DNA of 64,000 nucleotides from Polyangia bacterium (GTDB lineage: Bacteria > Myxococcota_A > Polyangia > Nannocystales > Nannocystaceae): the NCBI GenBank assembly GCA_030424595.1, contig JAUHWG010000001.1:372001-436000 (forward strand). The letters run 5' to 3'. Position numbers and translations under genes: made by a program. The notes beneath the pieces were generated by a model, which saw only the letters and a list, made by a program, of their open reading frames with translations, made no database searches and was not told where the DNA came from. Shown one piece after another: positions 52,800 through 62,153 of the stretch; the first letter of the stretch is position 1, and each line of letters opens with the position of its first letter.

Positions 52800-55004
52800 A
52801 TGCCCGCGCCGAGCTCCTGGGCGAGCCGCTCGCTCCTCACCGGCCTCGCCGGCGCTGCTCTCCTCACGCCTGTCGAGCTCGCCTCGCTGGCGCCGCTGGA
52901 GGGCGACCTCCTCTGGGTCAGCGCGAGCCTCCTCTTCGGGCTCGGGGCCGCGATCGCCCTGCTCTTGCTCGCCCAGGAGCGGCTCGTCGTCGTTCTCCGG
53001 CGGGGGACCGACCGTCCGCTCCTCACGGCGATGATCCGCAGCGCCGCCGGGCTCCTCGCGTTCATCCCCGTCACCGCCCACCTCTTCGAGGGTGCCTTCG
53101 CGAGCAGCCTCCCAGGCGCCGCCGCGGCCCCCTACGTCCTCCCGGCGCTCGGCTACCTCGGCCTCGTCGTCGTCGTCTGGCTCGGCGCCCGCCTCCTCGA
53201 GGTCGGCACGGCGAACGCTCCCCTCGCGAGCCTCCGCCGGCGTCGCCGGGTCGCCGGCCTCGCCCTCGCTCTCCTGGCGCTGGCGATGGAGCTCGCGAAC
53301 CGCAGGCTCTTTCGCTCCGAGTACCCGGATGTTCACACCTTTCTCCTGATCTCCGCCGCTGTCAGCGTCGGCATGGCCGTCCGTCTCCTCTTCCTCGCCC
53401 CCGCCGAGGGACCTGGTCGGAGGACCACCCTAGCGCTCACGCTGCTCACGCTGGGAGCGAGCGCCAACTTCGCGATCTGCCTGAGCGGCGGCCTGCACAG
53501 CTCGGAGGCTCGCTTGGCGGTGGCCACCCGCGGCAACCACACGCGGATGCTCGTCCGCATGGTCCGCGGCCTCAGCGATCGGGACGGGGATGGCTTCGCC
53601 GCGATCCTCGGCGGTGCTGACTGCGACGACAACGATCCCGCGATCCACCCCGACGCCCGGGAGATCGTCGGCAACGACGTCGACGAGGACTGCGACGGCT
53701 ACATCGCCGCCGAAGACATGACCGTCGCCCGCGAGGAGGCCGAGGAGGCCCGCGACGAGGAGGTCGGCCAGTGGATCGAGAGCGAGGAGGTGCGCGCCGT
53801 CCGGGAGCGCCTCGGCGCCGCGCCGATCCTCCTCCTCTCCGTCGACGCGCTCCGCGGTGATGTCCTCCAGGACACCCGACAAAACCGCGAGGACTTCCCC
53901 AACCTCTTCGCCCTCCTCGACGCCTCGACCAGCTTCTCCTACGCCTTCTCCCCGGCGGCGGGGACCGACCTATCGGTCTCGAGCATGCTGACCGGGCGCG
54001 TCGATCCCTTCTCGACCGTCGACACGACCCTCGCCGAGGCCCTCGCCGACCGGGGCTACCGCGGCTACGCCGTGATCCCGAGCGAGGTGCTCCGCTACGT
54101 CGGCAAGACCCTGATCACACGCGGCCTGGCGGAGCACCGCCGCCTGGTCAACGATCTCCACGAGCGCGACGTCGGCTCCTACACCACCTCGCACAGGACC
54201 ACCCAGCGCGGGCTCGAATACCTCGATCGCCACCTCGCGGGGGACGACGCCGACGCGCCGATCTTCCTCTGGCTCCACTACTTCGACGTCCACGAGCATG
54301 ACGAGGTCGAGGCGGACGACCGTCACCTCCGCTCGCTGACCGGCGACCAGCCCCTCCCCCCCGGCAAGGAGCCGAAGTACCGGGCGATGGTCGGCCTCGT
54401 CGACCGAGCCGTCGGCGATCTGATCACCGCGCTGCGCGAGCGCGACCTGTGGGACACGACCATCATCGTCTTCGCCAGCGACCACGGCGAGAGCCTCGGC
54501 GAGGATCCCCGCCTCCCCGACAACCACGGCCGGGTCCTCTACAACCCCCTGACCCACATCCCGCTCTCGATCCGCCTCCCCGGGGTCCCGCCCCGCCGCA
54601 GCGAAGCCCCCGTCACCCTCGTCGACGTCATGCCGACGCTCCTCTCCCTCGCCGAGGCCCCGCTCCCAGGCGGGCTCGACGGCGACACGCTCCTCCCCCA
54701 CCTTCTCCCCGGCGCGCCGGACTCCCTGCGTGAAGCTCCACGCCCGCTGATCCTCAACGAGAGCGACCAGCACGGGGTCGTCCTCTGGCCCCACAAGCTC
54801 CTCGTCCGCGGCGACGAGAACATCACCGAGCTCTTCGATCTGGCGCGCGACTTCGGCGAGCACGACAACCTCGCCGCCAGCTCCCCGGACATCGTCGGCG
54901 AGCTGACCCAGATCTACCAGGCCGCGCCCGCGGTCAACCTCGACCGGACGAGCAAGGGCCGCCGCCTCCGGGAGCGCGCCGCCGCTCGGCCAGACAAGCC
55001 CTAG
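52800..55004 (+). CDS. Sulfatase-fold membrane protein
   Basis: 734 residues. The first 240 contain about six hydrophobic helices. A MopE-like calcium motif follows (DRDGDGFAAILGGADCDDND, then DVDEDCDGYI, about 261-300). The C-terminal 380 residues are an alkaline-phosphatase/sulfatase domain: LLSVDALRGDVL at the first metal site, FDVHEHDE, and ASDHGESLGEDP at the second. The formylglycine motif C/S-x-P-x-R is absent; the site reads AGTDLSVSS, so Thr or Ser may be the nucleophile, as in phosphoglycerol or phosphoethanolamine transferases. A role in modifying envelope polymers is likely. It stands alone. Confidence 0.88.
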   Translation: MPAPSSWASRSLLTGLAGAALLTPVELASLAPLEGDLLWVSASLLFGLGAAIALLLLAQERLVVVLRRGTDRPLLTAMIRSAAGLLAFIPVTAHLFEGAFASSLPGAAAAPYVLPALGYLGLVVVVWLGARLLEVGTANAPLASLRRRRRVAGLALALLALAMELANRRLFRSEYPDVHTFLLISAAVSVGMAVRLLFLAPAEGPGRRTTLALTLLTLGASANFAICLSGGLHSSEARLAVATRGNHTRMLVRMVRGLSDRDGDGFAAILGGADCDDNDPAIHPDAREIVGNDVDEDCDGYIAAEDMTVAREEAEEARDEEVGQWIESEEVRAVRERLGAAPILLLSVDALRGDVLQDTRQNREDFPNLFALLDASTSFSYAFSPAAGTDLSVSSMLTGRVDPFSTVDTTLAEALADRGYRGYAVIPSEVLRYVGKTLITRGLAEHRRLVNDLHERDVGSYTTSHRTTQRGLEYLDRHLAGDDADAPIFLWLHYFDVHEHDEVEADDRHLRSLTGDQPLPPGKEPKYRAMVGLVDRAVGDLITALRERDLWDTTIIVFASDHGESLGEDPRLPDNHGRVLYNPLTHIPLSIRLPGVPPRRSEAPVTLVDVMPTLLSLAEAPLPGGLDGDTLLPHLLPGAPDSLREAPRPLILNESDQHGVVLWPHKLLVRGDENITELFDLARDFGEHDNLAASSPDIVGELTQIYQAAPAVNLDRTSKGRRLRERAAARPDKP

Positions 55005-55124
55005 CAGCCCGCTCGGCGGCGCTAGTGCAGGCGCACCTCGTGGCTCCGCGCCACCTCGCTCATCGCCGAGGCGAGGACGACCCAGCTCATCCCCCGCGCA
55101 GGGGTCGAGCGCCTCAGCGCCCCG

Positions 55125-55841
55125 CTACCAGCAGTAGTTGCCCTCGGTGATCGACTCGCAGGTCATGCCGATGGGACAGTCGCCGTCCTGGTTGCACTTG
55201 AGCGAGCAGGCCTTCGTGTCCGGGTTCACCTGGAAACACTCCGTCACAGCCTGGCTCTTCGGCTCGGGCACACAGTCGGCGATGCTGTCGCAGATGATCG
55301 TGCAAAAGCCGGTGATGTAGACCATGTCCTGGTCCTGAAGGCTGTAGCAAGCGAAGCCCGGCATGCAGTCCTCGGGGACCTCACAGTGGGAGTAGAGGCC
55401 GCTGTTCGGCTGCGGGTCGTTCATCTCTCCGCCGGAGGTCGAGGAGCTCGACGAAGACGACGAGCTCGACGAAGACGAGGAGCTCGACGAGCTGGTCGAG
55501 GGGTCCGTCGTCGACGTCGTCGGGTCCGTCGTCGACGTCGTCGGGTCCGTCGTCGAGGACGTCGTCGGATCGGTCGTCGGATCGGTCGTCGACACCGTAG
55601 CATCGCCCGTCGTCGTCGGTTCTTCGCCCGTCGAGTCACCGGATGACGCAGTGACCTCGCCGGAGGAGTCGGAGCCAGAGCTGCTGGAGCCCCCGCTCGC
55701 CGAGGCCGACTGCGAGGCCGAGGCGCTCATGTTGTACCCGCCTGAGAGGCCCGTGGTGGCTCGCTCCGAGTCGTCACCACAACCCACGATGAGCCCCAGA
55801 GTTACCATCCCGATGATATGCGTCCACCGACGATTCGACAT
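55125..55841 (-). CDS. Ser/Thr-rich lipoprotein with Cys domain
   Basis: 238 residues from the ATG at 55841 (MSNRRWTHIIG), preferred because it begins a normal signal peptide and the upstream frame does not. The lipobox is LIVGC (Cys about 21). A long Ser/Thr/Asp linker follows (about 25-140), with TTDPTT repeats and a run of about 18 Ser. The C-terminal domain has about 12 Cys (PEDCMPGFACYS, ITGFCTIICDSIADC, CNQDGDCPIGMTC) and looks like a disulfide-rich surface module. No known function. The Ser run is encoded by GAG/GAC-type repeats on the other strand and may be length-variable. Confidence 0.85.
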   Translation of the reverse strand: MSNRRWTHIIGMVTLGLIVGCGDDSERATTGLSGGYNMSASASQSASASGGSSSSGSDSSGEVTASSGDSTGEEPTTTGDATVSTTDPTTDPTTSSTTDPTTSTTDPTTSTTDPSTSSSSSSSSSSSSSSSSSSTSGGEMNDPQPNSGLYSHCEVPEDCMPGFACYSLQDQDMVYITGFCTIICDSIADCVPEPKSQAVTECFQVNPDTKACSLKCNQDGDCPIGMTCESITEGNYCW

Positions 55842-56003
55842 TATTGACCCCACTACTTGTATGTCCGTCAACGTATCACGTCCGCCGATGAGGTCGGACA
55901 AAATCCGTTGGTAACCGTAATACACGCCGATCCTTGCATGCTCAAGGAGGGCGCGCGCAATCGCCCCAACATGCTCCTAGAGACATGTATCAAGAAGCAA
56001 TGA

Positions 56004-57461
56004 TCAGCGCGTCGTCGGAGGGCGTGAGGACGTCGGCAGACACAGCGAGAGCGCCGCGAGGATCCCGGCGGGCCACGTCAGGGTCAGCCACAGGCTCGCC
56101 TGGGCGGTCCAACACGGCATCAGCGGCGGATCGCTGCCCGCGGCCCCCGCGAGGATCAGCGCGCCGAGGGCCAACGCGAGGACACCGCCGAAGACGGCGA
56201 AGGCTCCGTCGATGACCGACGCGCGCCGACGAAGCACCGCCAGCGTGATGACGAGGGCCGCCCACCCGGGCCACGCCGCGAGAAGAGCGTCCGCCCCGAG
56301 CGGCGGATACACGGCAGGGTTCGACAGCGTGACCGCACCGACGCCGCCGACCACCCCGACATAGGCCGCCGCAGGCCAGAGGAGCGCCGCCCAGATCAGG
56401 CGGCGGAGGATCCAGGCGAGCCCCGCCAAGACCGCGACAACGCAGAGCAGAGCCGCCGTCCAACGACCCGCCGACGGCGTCGGCAACGAGGGCCGTGCAC
56501 CCTGCCCCGCCAAGGCCTCGGCCCAGGGCCGACCGGGCGCGCCCGGCGAGGGGCCGACGCCGAGGCTCTCACCGACGAAGCGGGCGACATCGCTCAGGTG
56601 GACGTCGTCGGGAATGCCCGAGGTGTCCGCAGGAACACCCTCACCGACGACGCAGGCCCGCACCTGGCGGATCTCGGGCTCCGCGCCACCGTGGCCGCCG
56701 GCCGATCGATGACCGTGATCGGCGAGCACCAGCCAGCGGGTGCTGCCCGCCGGGCGATGCGTGGCCTCCGCTCGGAGGAGCGTCCCCAGGATCGCGTCAG
56801 CCTCGGCCGCCGCCGCCGCGTACGCCTCTGAAGCGCCGCCCTCGGCGTGTCCCGCCTCGTCGATCCGGAGCACGTGGACGAAGACCAGGCGCTCGTCGCT
56901 GCGGATCACCTCCGCCGCCCGCTCTGCGAAAGCCTCGCGCCACCCCTCAGGGAGCGCGTCGGGGGCCTCGCGGTCAAGCGGCGGCTCGGCCGAGGCGAAC
57001 CCGAAGGAGTGGACGATCGCCGGGTGCGACTCGGCGATCGCCCGCGAGCTGACAGCGGTCGGCAGAGCGTCGACGGGCGGCTCTTCGAGCGCAGGGATCC
57101 GGTAGAGCACGCCCGACTGCTGCTGGGTGCGACCGGTCCAGAGAACATGTTGCACCGGCAAGGAGACCGTCGGGAAGCCGACGTCGACGCGGAGCGCTCG
57201 CCCCTGCGAGCAGAAGTCCCGGAGCTCCGGGAGCTCGGCCGCACGCGCAGCGCCGAGACCGTCGAGGAGGACGACCCGGAGGCGATCGACCTCCCCCGGA
57301 GCGCCTGCCGCCGCCGCGCCTCGCCTCGCGCCAGGGACCACGGCCTCGCCGTCGCCGAAGAACGTGCGGATGAAGTGGCGACGCCCCTGATAGGCAGCGC
57401 CCGCGACCAGGAGGATCGCGAGACCTGCGAGCAGACGCGTGGACCATCGGGAGTCGCGCAC
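56004..57461 (-). CDS. Alkaline phosphatase-fold membrane protein
   Basis: 485 residues from a GTG. An N-terminal hydrophobic segment (LLAGLAILLVAGAAY) is followed by a nucleotide pyrophosphatase/phosphodiesterase-type domain: metal residues in VVLLDGLGAAR, a Thr nucleophile in GFPTVSLPVQHVLWTGR, and metal ligands in RIDEAGHAEGG and LADHGHRSAGGHGG. The last 140 residues contain four to six helices. The fold suits hydrolysis of phosphodiesters or transfer of phospho-groups at the outer face of the membrane. The substrate is unknown. It faces the lipoprotein gene at 55841 on the same strand with about 160 bp between. Confidence 0.85.
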   Translation of the reverse strand: MRDSRWSTRLLAGLAILLVAGAAYQGRRHFIRTFFGDGEAVVPGARRGAAAAGAPGEVDRLRVVLLDGLGAARAAELPELRDFCSQGRALRVDVGFPTVSLPVQHVLWTGRTQQQSGVLYRIPALEEPPVDALPTAVSSRAIAESHPAIVHSFGFASAEPPLDREAPDALPEGWREAFAERAAEVIRSDERLVFVHVLRIDEAGHAEGGASEAYAAAAAEADAILGTLLRAEATHRPAGSTRWLVLADHGHRSAGGHGGAEPEIRQVRACVVGEGVPADTSGIPDDVHLSDVARFVGESLGVGPSPGAPGRPWAEALAGQGARPSLPTPSAGRWTAALLCVVAVLAGLAWILRRLIWAALLWPAAAYVGVVGGVGAVTLSNPAVYPPLGADALLAAWPGWAALVITLAVLRRRASVIDGAFAVFGGVLALALGALILAGAAGSDPPLMPCWTAQASLWLTLTWPAGILAALSLCLPTSSRPPTTR

Positions 57462-57553
57462 GACCTGCGCAGGCTAGCAGGCGACGCCCGTCCAGGGCGA
57501 GGCGCCAGGAGCCGGAGACTCCCGTGCTCAGGGCCCCTACAGGCTCCTACTCC

Positions 57554-57609
57554 GGAGCTCCTACGCCGGAGACCCTACTCAGGAGACCCTACTCAGGAGA
57601 CCCTACTCA
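57554..57609. repeat. 14-bp tandem repeat at the end of egtD
   Basis: Units of 14 bp: GGAGCTCCTACGCC (57554), then GGAGACCCTACTCA three times (57568, 57582, 57596), preceded by a 12-bp relative at 57542. The egtD stop (TGA on the - strand, 57607-57609) is the last triplet of the final unit, so it is repeated in the copies beyond the gene. Confidence 0.9.
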
Positions 57610-58575
57610 GGAGCCCGCGCTCTGCGAGAAGAGCTGCAGGCTGTAGCGCTCGCCGCTGTCGGTCCACAGCGCCTCGCGCTGCAGCCCCGCCATCCGTCCG
57701 ATCTCTGCAAAGCCATCGATCGTGTACTTGTAGCAGTGCTCGCTGACGATCGCCTCGCCGGCCGCCAGCTCGAGGGAGACACCGCCGACGCGGACGAGCT
57801 GCTGCCCGCGGCTGACGATGTGCATCTCGATCCGGCTCGCGTCGGGGTTCCAGACCGCCCGATGTTCGAACCCGTCGACGTCGAAGTTCGCCCCGATGTC
57901 GCGGTTGAGACGACCCAGCACGTTCAGGTTGAACGCCGCCGTCACCCCTGCCGCGTCATCGTAGGCCGCCTCGAGCACCTTCGGATCCTTGCGAAGATCC
58001 GCGGCGATGAGCAGGCACCCCTCGGCGCCGCCGATCGCCGCCGCCGAGCGCATCAACGCCGCCGCCGCGTCGGGATCGAAGTTGCCGATGCTCGACCCCG
58101 AGAAGAAGGTGACCACCCGCTCCGCGGGGACGTCGAGCTCGGCGACCGCCGGCATCGCCGCGGTGAAGTCGGCGACGACGGGGGCGATCGGAAGCCGGGG
58201 ATAGACCCGCCGCAGCTCCGCCGCGCTCTCCTCGAGGAACTCCCCGGAGATGTCGATCGGGACATACCCCGCGGGGCTTTCGAGGGCGTCGAGGAGGAGG
58301 CGGGTCTTGCTGCTGCTGCCGCTGCCGAGCTCGACGAGGGTGACCCCCGGCCCGAGCACGGAGGCGATCGCGGCGCCCTGCCGCTCGAGGATCTCGACCT
58401 CGCAGCGCGTCAGGTAGTACTCGGGCTGCTCGCAGATCGACTCGAAGAGGCGCGAGCCCTCGAGATCGTAGAAGAGCTTGCACTCGAGCCGCCGAGGTTG
58501 GGCCCGAAGCCCCCTCAGCACCTCCTCTCGAAGGGATTCTTGACGGTCTAGGTTGAGTGCGGTGGCGGTGTTCAT
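57607..58575 (-). CDS. egtD: L-histidine N-alpha-methyltransferase EgtD
   Basis: 322 residues from the ATG at 58575, which has GAGGAG upstream. The family pattern is clear: LECKLFYDLEGSRLFESICE, PEYYLTRCEVEIL, the SAM site VTLVELGSGSSSKTRLLLDA, and FFSGSSIGNFDPDAAA. It trimethylates histidine to hercynine, the first step of ergothioneine synthesis. It lies 8 bp downstream of egtB in the same operon. The longer open frame upstream runs through egtB out of frame and is not used. The stop codon is within a 14-bp tandem repeat. Confidence 0.95.
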   Translation of the reverse strand: MNTATALNLDRQESLREEVLRGLRAQPRRLECKLFYDLEGSRLFESICEQPEYYLTRCEVEILERQGAAIASVLGPGVTLVELGSGSSSKTRLLLDALESPAGYVPIDISGEFLEESAAELRRVYPRLPIAPVVADFTAAMPAVAELDVPAERVVTFFSGSSIGNFDPDAAAALMRSAAAIGGAEGCLLIAADLRKDPKVLEAAYDDAAGVTAAFNLNVLGRLNRDIGANFDVDGFEHRAVWNPDASRIEMHIVSRGQQLVRVGGVSLELAAGEAIVSEHCYKYTIDGFAEIGRMAGLQREALWTDSGERYSLQLFSQSAGS

Positions 58576-58583
58576 GGTTCTCC

Positions 58584-59807
58584 TCAGCTCCAACGGGCGA
58601 GTCGGACGCCGGTCATCTGCCAGCGGGCGGTCGGCGGGAAGAAGTTGCGATAGGTCGTACGAGCGTGCCCCGGCGGCGTCAGGCAGGAGCCGCCGCGGAG
58701 CACCATCTGGCTCGACATGAATTTGCCGTTGTACTCGCCGAGCGCCCCGGGCCACGGGCGGTAGCGCGGGTAGGCGACGTAGGGGCTCTGCGTCCACTCC
58801 CAGACGCCGCCCACAAGCCCCTGCATCCCAGCTCCAGAGAGGACGCGCGGGTGGTGATCGGAGGCGCCAGCGTCGTGACCGGGGGCCGCTCCAGCGGCGG
58901 CGACCTCCCACTCCTGCTCCGTCGGCAGGCGGGCGCCGGCCCAGCGCGCGTAGGCGTCCGCCTCGAACCACGAGAGGTGGCAGACCGGCTCCTCCCCGTT
59001 CACGCGGCGAGCCCCTCCCAGCGTGTAGAGCTCGTAGCCGTCCGCGTCCTCCCGCCAGTAGAGGGGCATCCGCAGGTCGTTGGCCTGCACGTGCGCCCAC
59101 CCCTCCGAGACCCACAGGGAGGGGGTCCGGTAGCCGCCATCGGCGATGAAGCGGGCGAACTCGGCGCATGTGACGGTGCGCGACGCGAGCTCAAAGGCCT
59201 CGACGAAGGCGCGGTGGCGCGGCGTCTCGTTGTCGAAGGCGAAGCCGTCGCCTGCATGGCCGAGCTCGACCAGCCCCTCCGGGAAGCTCACCCACGCGGA
59301 CGCTGCGGCCTTGGCCCCCGGCGCCGGTGCCTGCTCCTCGTAGGCCGCCTGGAAGAGGCTGGTCCCGAGGACATGCTTGATGTCGGTGAGGAGGAGCTCC
59401 TGGTGCTGCTCCTCGTGGTGGAGACCCACCTCGATGACGAAGCTCAGCTCCGCGCTCAGCTCCCCCGCGAGCAAGCGCTCGATCGACGCGTCGACGGAGC
59501 GGCGGTAGGCGTGGACCCCTTCGAGCGTCGGTCGGGTGATCAGCGAACGCTGCGCCCGGGGATGACGGGGGCCGAGCGCGTCGTAGTAGGAATTAAAGAG
59601 GAAGTCGTGGCGAGCGTCCACGGCCTCGTAGGCCGGATCGCGGCGGAGGACGAAGCGCTCGAAGTACCAGGTCGTGTGGGCGAGGTGCCACTTCGTCGGG
59701 CTGACGTCAGGCATCGACTGCGCGAGCTGATCGTCGGTCGCCAAAGGGCCGGCAAGCTCGACGCTCCGACCCCGAACACGGCGGAACCGCTCACCGGAAA
59801 GAGTCAC
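58584..59807 (-). CDS. egtB: Ergothioneine sulfoxide synthase EgtB
   Basis: 407 residues from a GTG. The N-terminal DinB-like domain carries the iron ligands: His in TKWHLAHTTWYFERF and the H-x3-H in LHHEEQHQELLLTDI. The C-terminal formylglycine-generating-enzyme-like domain ends in the typical RNFFPPTARWQMTGVRLAR. It joins hercynine to a thiol donor (cysteine or gamma-glutamylcysteine) using O2. EgtA, EgtC and EgtE are not present, which suggests that cysteine is used directly, as in two-gene pathways, with a desulfurising enzyme elsewhere. Ergothioneine is an antioxidant thiol. Confidence 0.95.
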   Translation of the reverse strand: MTLSGERFRRVRGRSVELAGPLATDDQLAQSMPDVSPTKWHLAHTTWYFERFVLRRDPAYEAVDARHDFLFNSYYDALGPRHPRAQRSLITRPTLEGVHAYRRSVDASIERLLAGELSAELSFVIEVGLHHEEQHQELLLTDIKHVLGTSLFQAAYEEQAPAPGAKAAASAWVSFPEGLVELGHAGDGFAFDNETPRHRAFVEAFELASRTVTCAEFARFIADGGYRTPSLWVSEGWAHVQANDLRMPLYWREDADGYELYTLGGARRVNGEEPVCHLSWFEADAYARWAGARLPTEQEWEVAAAGAAPGHDAGASDHHPRVLSGAGMQGLVGGVWEWTQSPYVAYPRYRPWPGALGEYNGKFMSSQMVLRGGSCLTPPGHARTTYRNFFPPTARWQMTGVRLARWS

Positions 59808-59879
59808 GGCGGGACCATAGTGGGGGTCCCCCCGACCGTCAAACCGCTACCTCACAGACCGCGAGAGACGCGATCGAAA

Positions 59880-60641
59880 CTACAGAGGATGCACGGTTGC
59901 GGCCTCCGCAAGAGCCCCAGGACCGATCATGCGCCCCAGCAGCGCGACGACGGCGGTCTCCACCCGCAGCGTCCGCGGACCGAGGCTCACCACCTCACAC
60001 CCACCGTCGCGCCACGTAGCGACCTCCGGCTCGATGAACCCCCCCTCGGGTCCGACCACCAGGATCGTCCCCGCATGGCCCGATGGGGCGCCTTTGCTCG
60101 GCCAGATCACCGCAGGACCGGCGTCGGCGAGGAGCGGGCGACCGGCCGCTCGCAGCTCCGGCCAGCGCTCGCGGTGAAACGCGGCGAAGCGCGGACACCT
60201 CTCGAGGCTCGGCATGACGGTGTCCTTCCCCTGCTCGAGGCCGAGCATGAAGCTCTCGCGCAGCGCCTCCGGCCGCAGGGACTTGGAGGTCCAGTAGGAT
60301 CGCTCGACCCGCTTCGCCCCGATCGCGATGAAGCGCTTCACCCCCATCGCCGTCCCCTGCTCCAGCACCTTGCGCAGCGTCGGCGGTCGCGGGAGCGCGA
60401 AGACCAGGGTCACCGGGAGCGGCGGCGGCGGCGGGTCTGCGCACTCGACCTCGAGCTCCAGCGCGCCCTCGTCGAGCCGAAGGATCCTCCCCGCGCCGAC
60501 GCACCCGCCGATCCTCCCGACACGCAGGGTCTCGCCGACCGCCGCCCGATGGATCTCGCGGACATGCTTGAGCCGGCGATCCCGGAGGATCGCCCGGCCG
60601 TCAGCGACGAAGTCGTCGTCATCGAGGAGGAGGAGGTTCAC
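59880..60641 (-). CDS. rsmE: 16S rRNA (uracil-1498-N3) methyltransferase RsmE
   Basis: 253 residues from a GTG. A PUA-like N-domain is followed by a SPOUT methyltransferase knot with the family motifs ILVVGPEGGFIEPEV and VSLGPRTLRVETAVVALLG. RsmE methylates U1498 of 16S rRNA. Length is normal. It ends about 70 bp before egtB starts and lies 108 bp downstream of the NtrC-like regulator, all on the - strand, without an obvious functional link. Confidence 0.94.
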   Translation of the reverse strand: MNLLLLDDDDFVADGRAILRDRRLKHVREIHRAAVGETLRVGRIGGCVGAGRILRLDEGALELEVECADPPPPPLPVTLVFALPRPPTLRKVLEQGTAMGVKRFIAIGAKRVERSYWTSKSLRPEALRESFMLGLEQGKDTVMPSLERCPRFAAFHRERWPELRAAGRPLLADAGPAVIWPSKGAPSGHAGTILVVGPEGGFIEPEVATWRDGGCEVVSLGPRTLRVETAVVALLGRMIGPGALAEAATVHPL

Positions 60642-60749
60642 AGCGCGGCAGGGTACCAGAGCGCTCCCCGCCCCCGTCCCTGCGCAACGACAGGACGCCG
60701 CTCCCCAGGAGCCAGCTCAGCGCCGCCTTTGGGGCGCGGGCACCTCGGC

Positions 60750-62153
60750 CTACGAGCGCTTGGAGGCCGCGACGACCGACGGGACCCCCGACTGAGGCGT
60801 CGAGCGGTACTCGTTGAGGCGGTACTGGATCTTCCGCGGGGAGATGCCGAGGATCTTCGCCGCCTTGCTGGTGCTCCCGCCGACATGCTCGAGCGTCCGC
60901 AGGATCGCGTAGCGCTCCAGCTCCCGCAGCGAAGCCCCTGGCACCGCCGGCATATGCTCGTCGTCATGGGCCGCGGACATGAGCTCACGCGGCAGATCCC
61001 GCGGCTCGATCTCCGATGACCGTGCGAGGACCACCGCGCGCTCGATGCAGGTCTCGAGCTGGCGGATGTTCCCCGGCCACTCGAAGTTCAAGAGCACCCC
61101 GAGGGCTCGCTCGTTCAGCCCTGAGATCTTCTTCCCAGCCGCGTCCGCGTACATCTGCAGGAAGTGCGAGGCCAGGAGCGGGATGTCATCACGACGCTCG
61201 CGCAGCGTCGGCATCCGCAGCGTCACGACGTTGAGCCGATAGAAGAGATCCTCGCGGAAGCGACCGTCGCGGACGAGGCGCTCCAGGTCCCCCTTGCTGG
61301 CGGTGATCACCCGCGCGTCGCTGGTCTCCTTCGCGGTCCCACCGACAGGCACGTAGGTCCGCTCTTGGAGGAAGTTCAGGAGCTTCGCCTGGATCCCCGG
61401 GGAGAGCTCGGCGATCTCGTCGAGGAAGAGCGTGCCGCCGTCGGCGGCCGCGAGGGCCCCCTTGTGCAGCTCGCCGCCCTCGACATAGCCGAAGATCTCG
61501 CGCTCGAGCTCGTTCACATCGCGGGCGCCGCAGCGGACGACCGAGAAGGCCCTGTCGCTGCGGTCGCTCCAACGGTGGAGGAGCGCCGCGGTGTAGCGCT
61601 TGCCGGTGCCCGTCTGCCCCCGGAGGAGCACCGCCACCGGCGACGCCGCCACCTGCCGGACCACCTTGAGCAGCTCGCGCAGCGGCTTGCTCTGACCGAT
61701 CACGCCCTCGGGCTCCACCTCGCGCTCGCGCAGCGCGTCACGCAGCGCCGACGCCTCGCGCTGGAGAGCGCGGTGTCGGAGCACGCGGTCGAGGATGATC
61801 AGGAGCTGCGGGAAGTGGATCGGCTTCGACAGGTAGTCGTCGGCGCCGAGCTTGATCGCCTCGACCGCCCCCTCGACCGAGCCGAACGCGGTCATCACGA
61901 TCACCGCGGTGTCCGGCGAGCTCTCGCGGATCTTCGCCATCAGCTCGATACCTCCGAGCGCCGGCATCTTCACGTCGGTGATCAGGACATCTGGAGTCCA
62001 TCCGTCGATCTTGCCGAGGGCCTTAAAGCCGTCCGCCGCGGTCTGGACCTCGTAGCCTTCGTCGCGCAGCATCTCCCCCAACGCAGACCGGGCGGCGGGC
62101 TCATCATCAGCGATCAGGACTCGTATCGTCGGCTCACTCGGCTGCGGGACCAT
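60750..62153 (-). CDS. NtrC-type response regulator lacking GAFTGA
   Basis: 467 residues. The receiver (about 9-125) is complete: ADDEPAAR, phosphoacceptor Asp in VLITDVKMPALGG, MTAFGS, LSKPIH. The AAA+ domain has Walker A RGQTGTGKRYT and Walker B GTLFLDEIAEL, but where GAFTGA should be it reads FGYVEGGELHKGALAAADGG, so the sigma54-contacting loop is missing. A Fis-type helix-turn-helix (STSKAAKILGISPRKIQYRL) ends the protein. It probably controls sigma70-type promoters or acts as a repressor, like HupR or TyrR. GGAGGA precedes the ATG. No histidine kinase is next to it. Confidence 0.93.
   Translation of the reverse strand: MVPQPSEPTIRVLIADDEPAARSALGEMLRDEGYEVQTAADGFKALGKIDGWTPDVLITDVKMPALGGIELMAKIRESSPDTAVIVMTAFGSVEGAVEAIKLGADDYLSKPIHFPQLLIILDRVLRHRALQREASALRDALREREVEPEGVIGQSKPLRELLKVVRQVAASPVAVLLRGQTGTGKRYTAALLHRWSDRSDRAFSVVRCGARDVNELEREIFGYVEGGELHKGALAAADGGTLFLDEIAELSPGIQAKLLNFLQERTYVPVGGTAKETSDARVITASKGDLERLVRDGRFREDLFYRLNVVTLRMPTLRERRDDIPLLASHFLQMYADAAGKKISGLNERALGVLLNFEWPGNIRQLETCIERAVVLARSSEIEPRDLPRELMSAAHDDEHMPAVPGASLRELERYAILRTLEHVGGSTSKAAKILGISPRKIQYRLNEYRSTPQSGVPSVVAASKRS

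Noticed and set aside
57607..59169. Extended egtD frame overlapping egtB
   Set aside because: The extra 200 codons are an out-of-frame reading of egtB. EgtD starts at 58575 with a good ribosome binding site.
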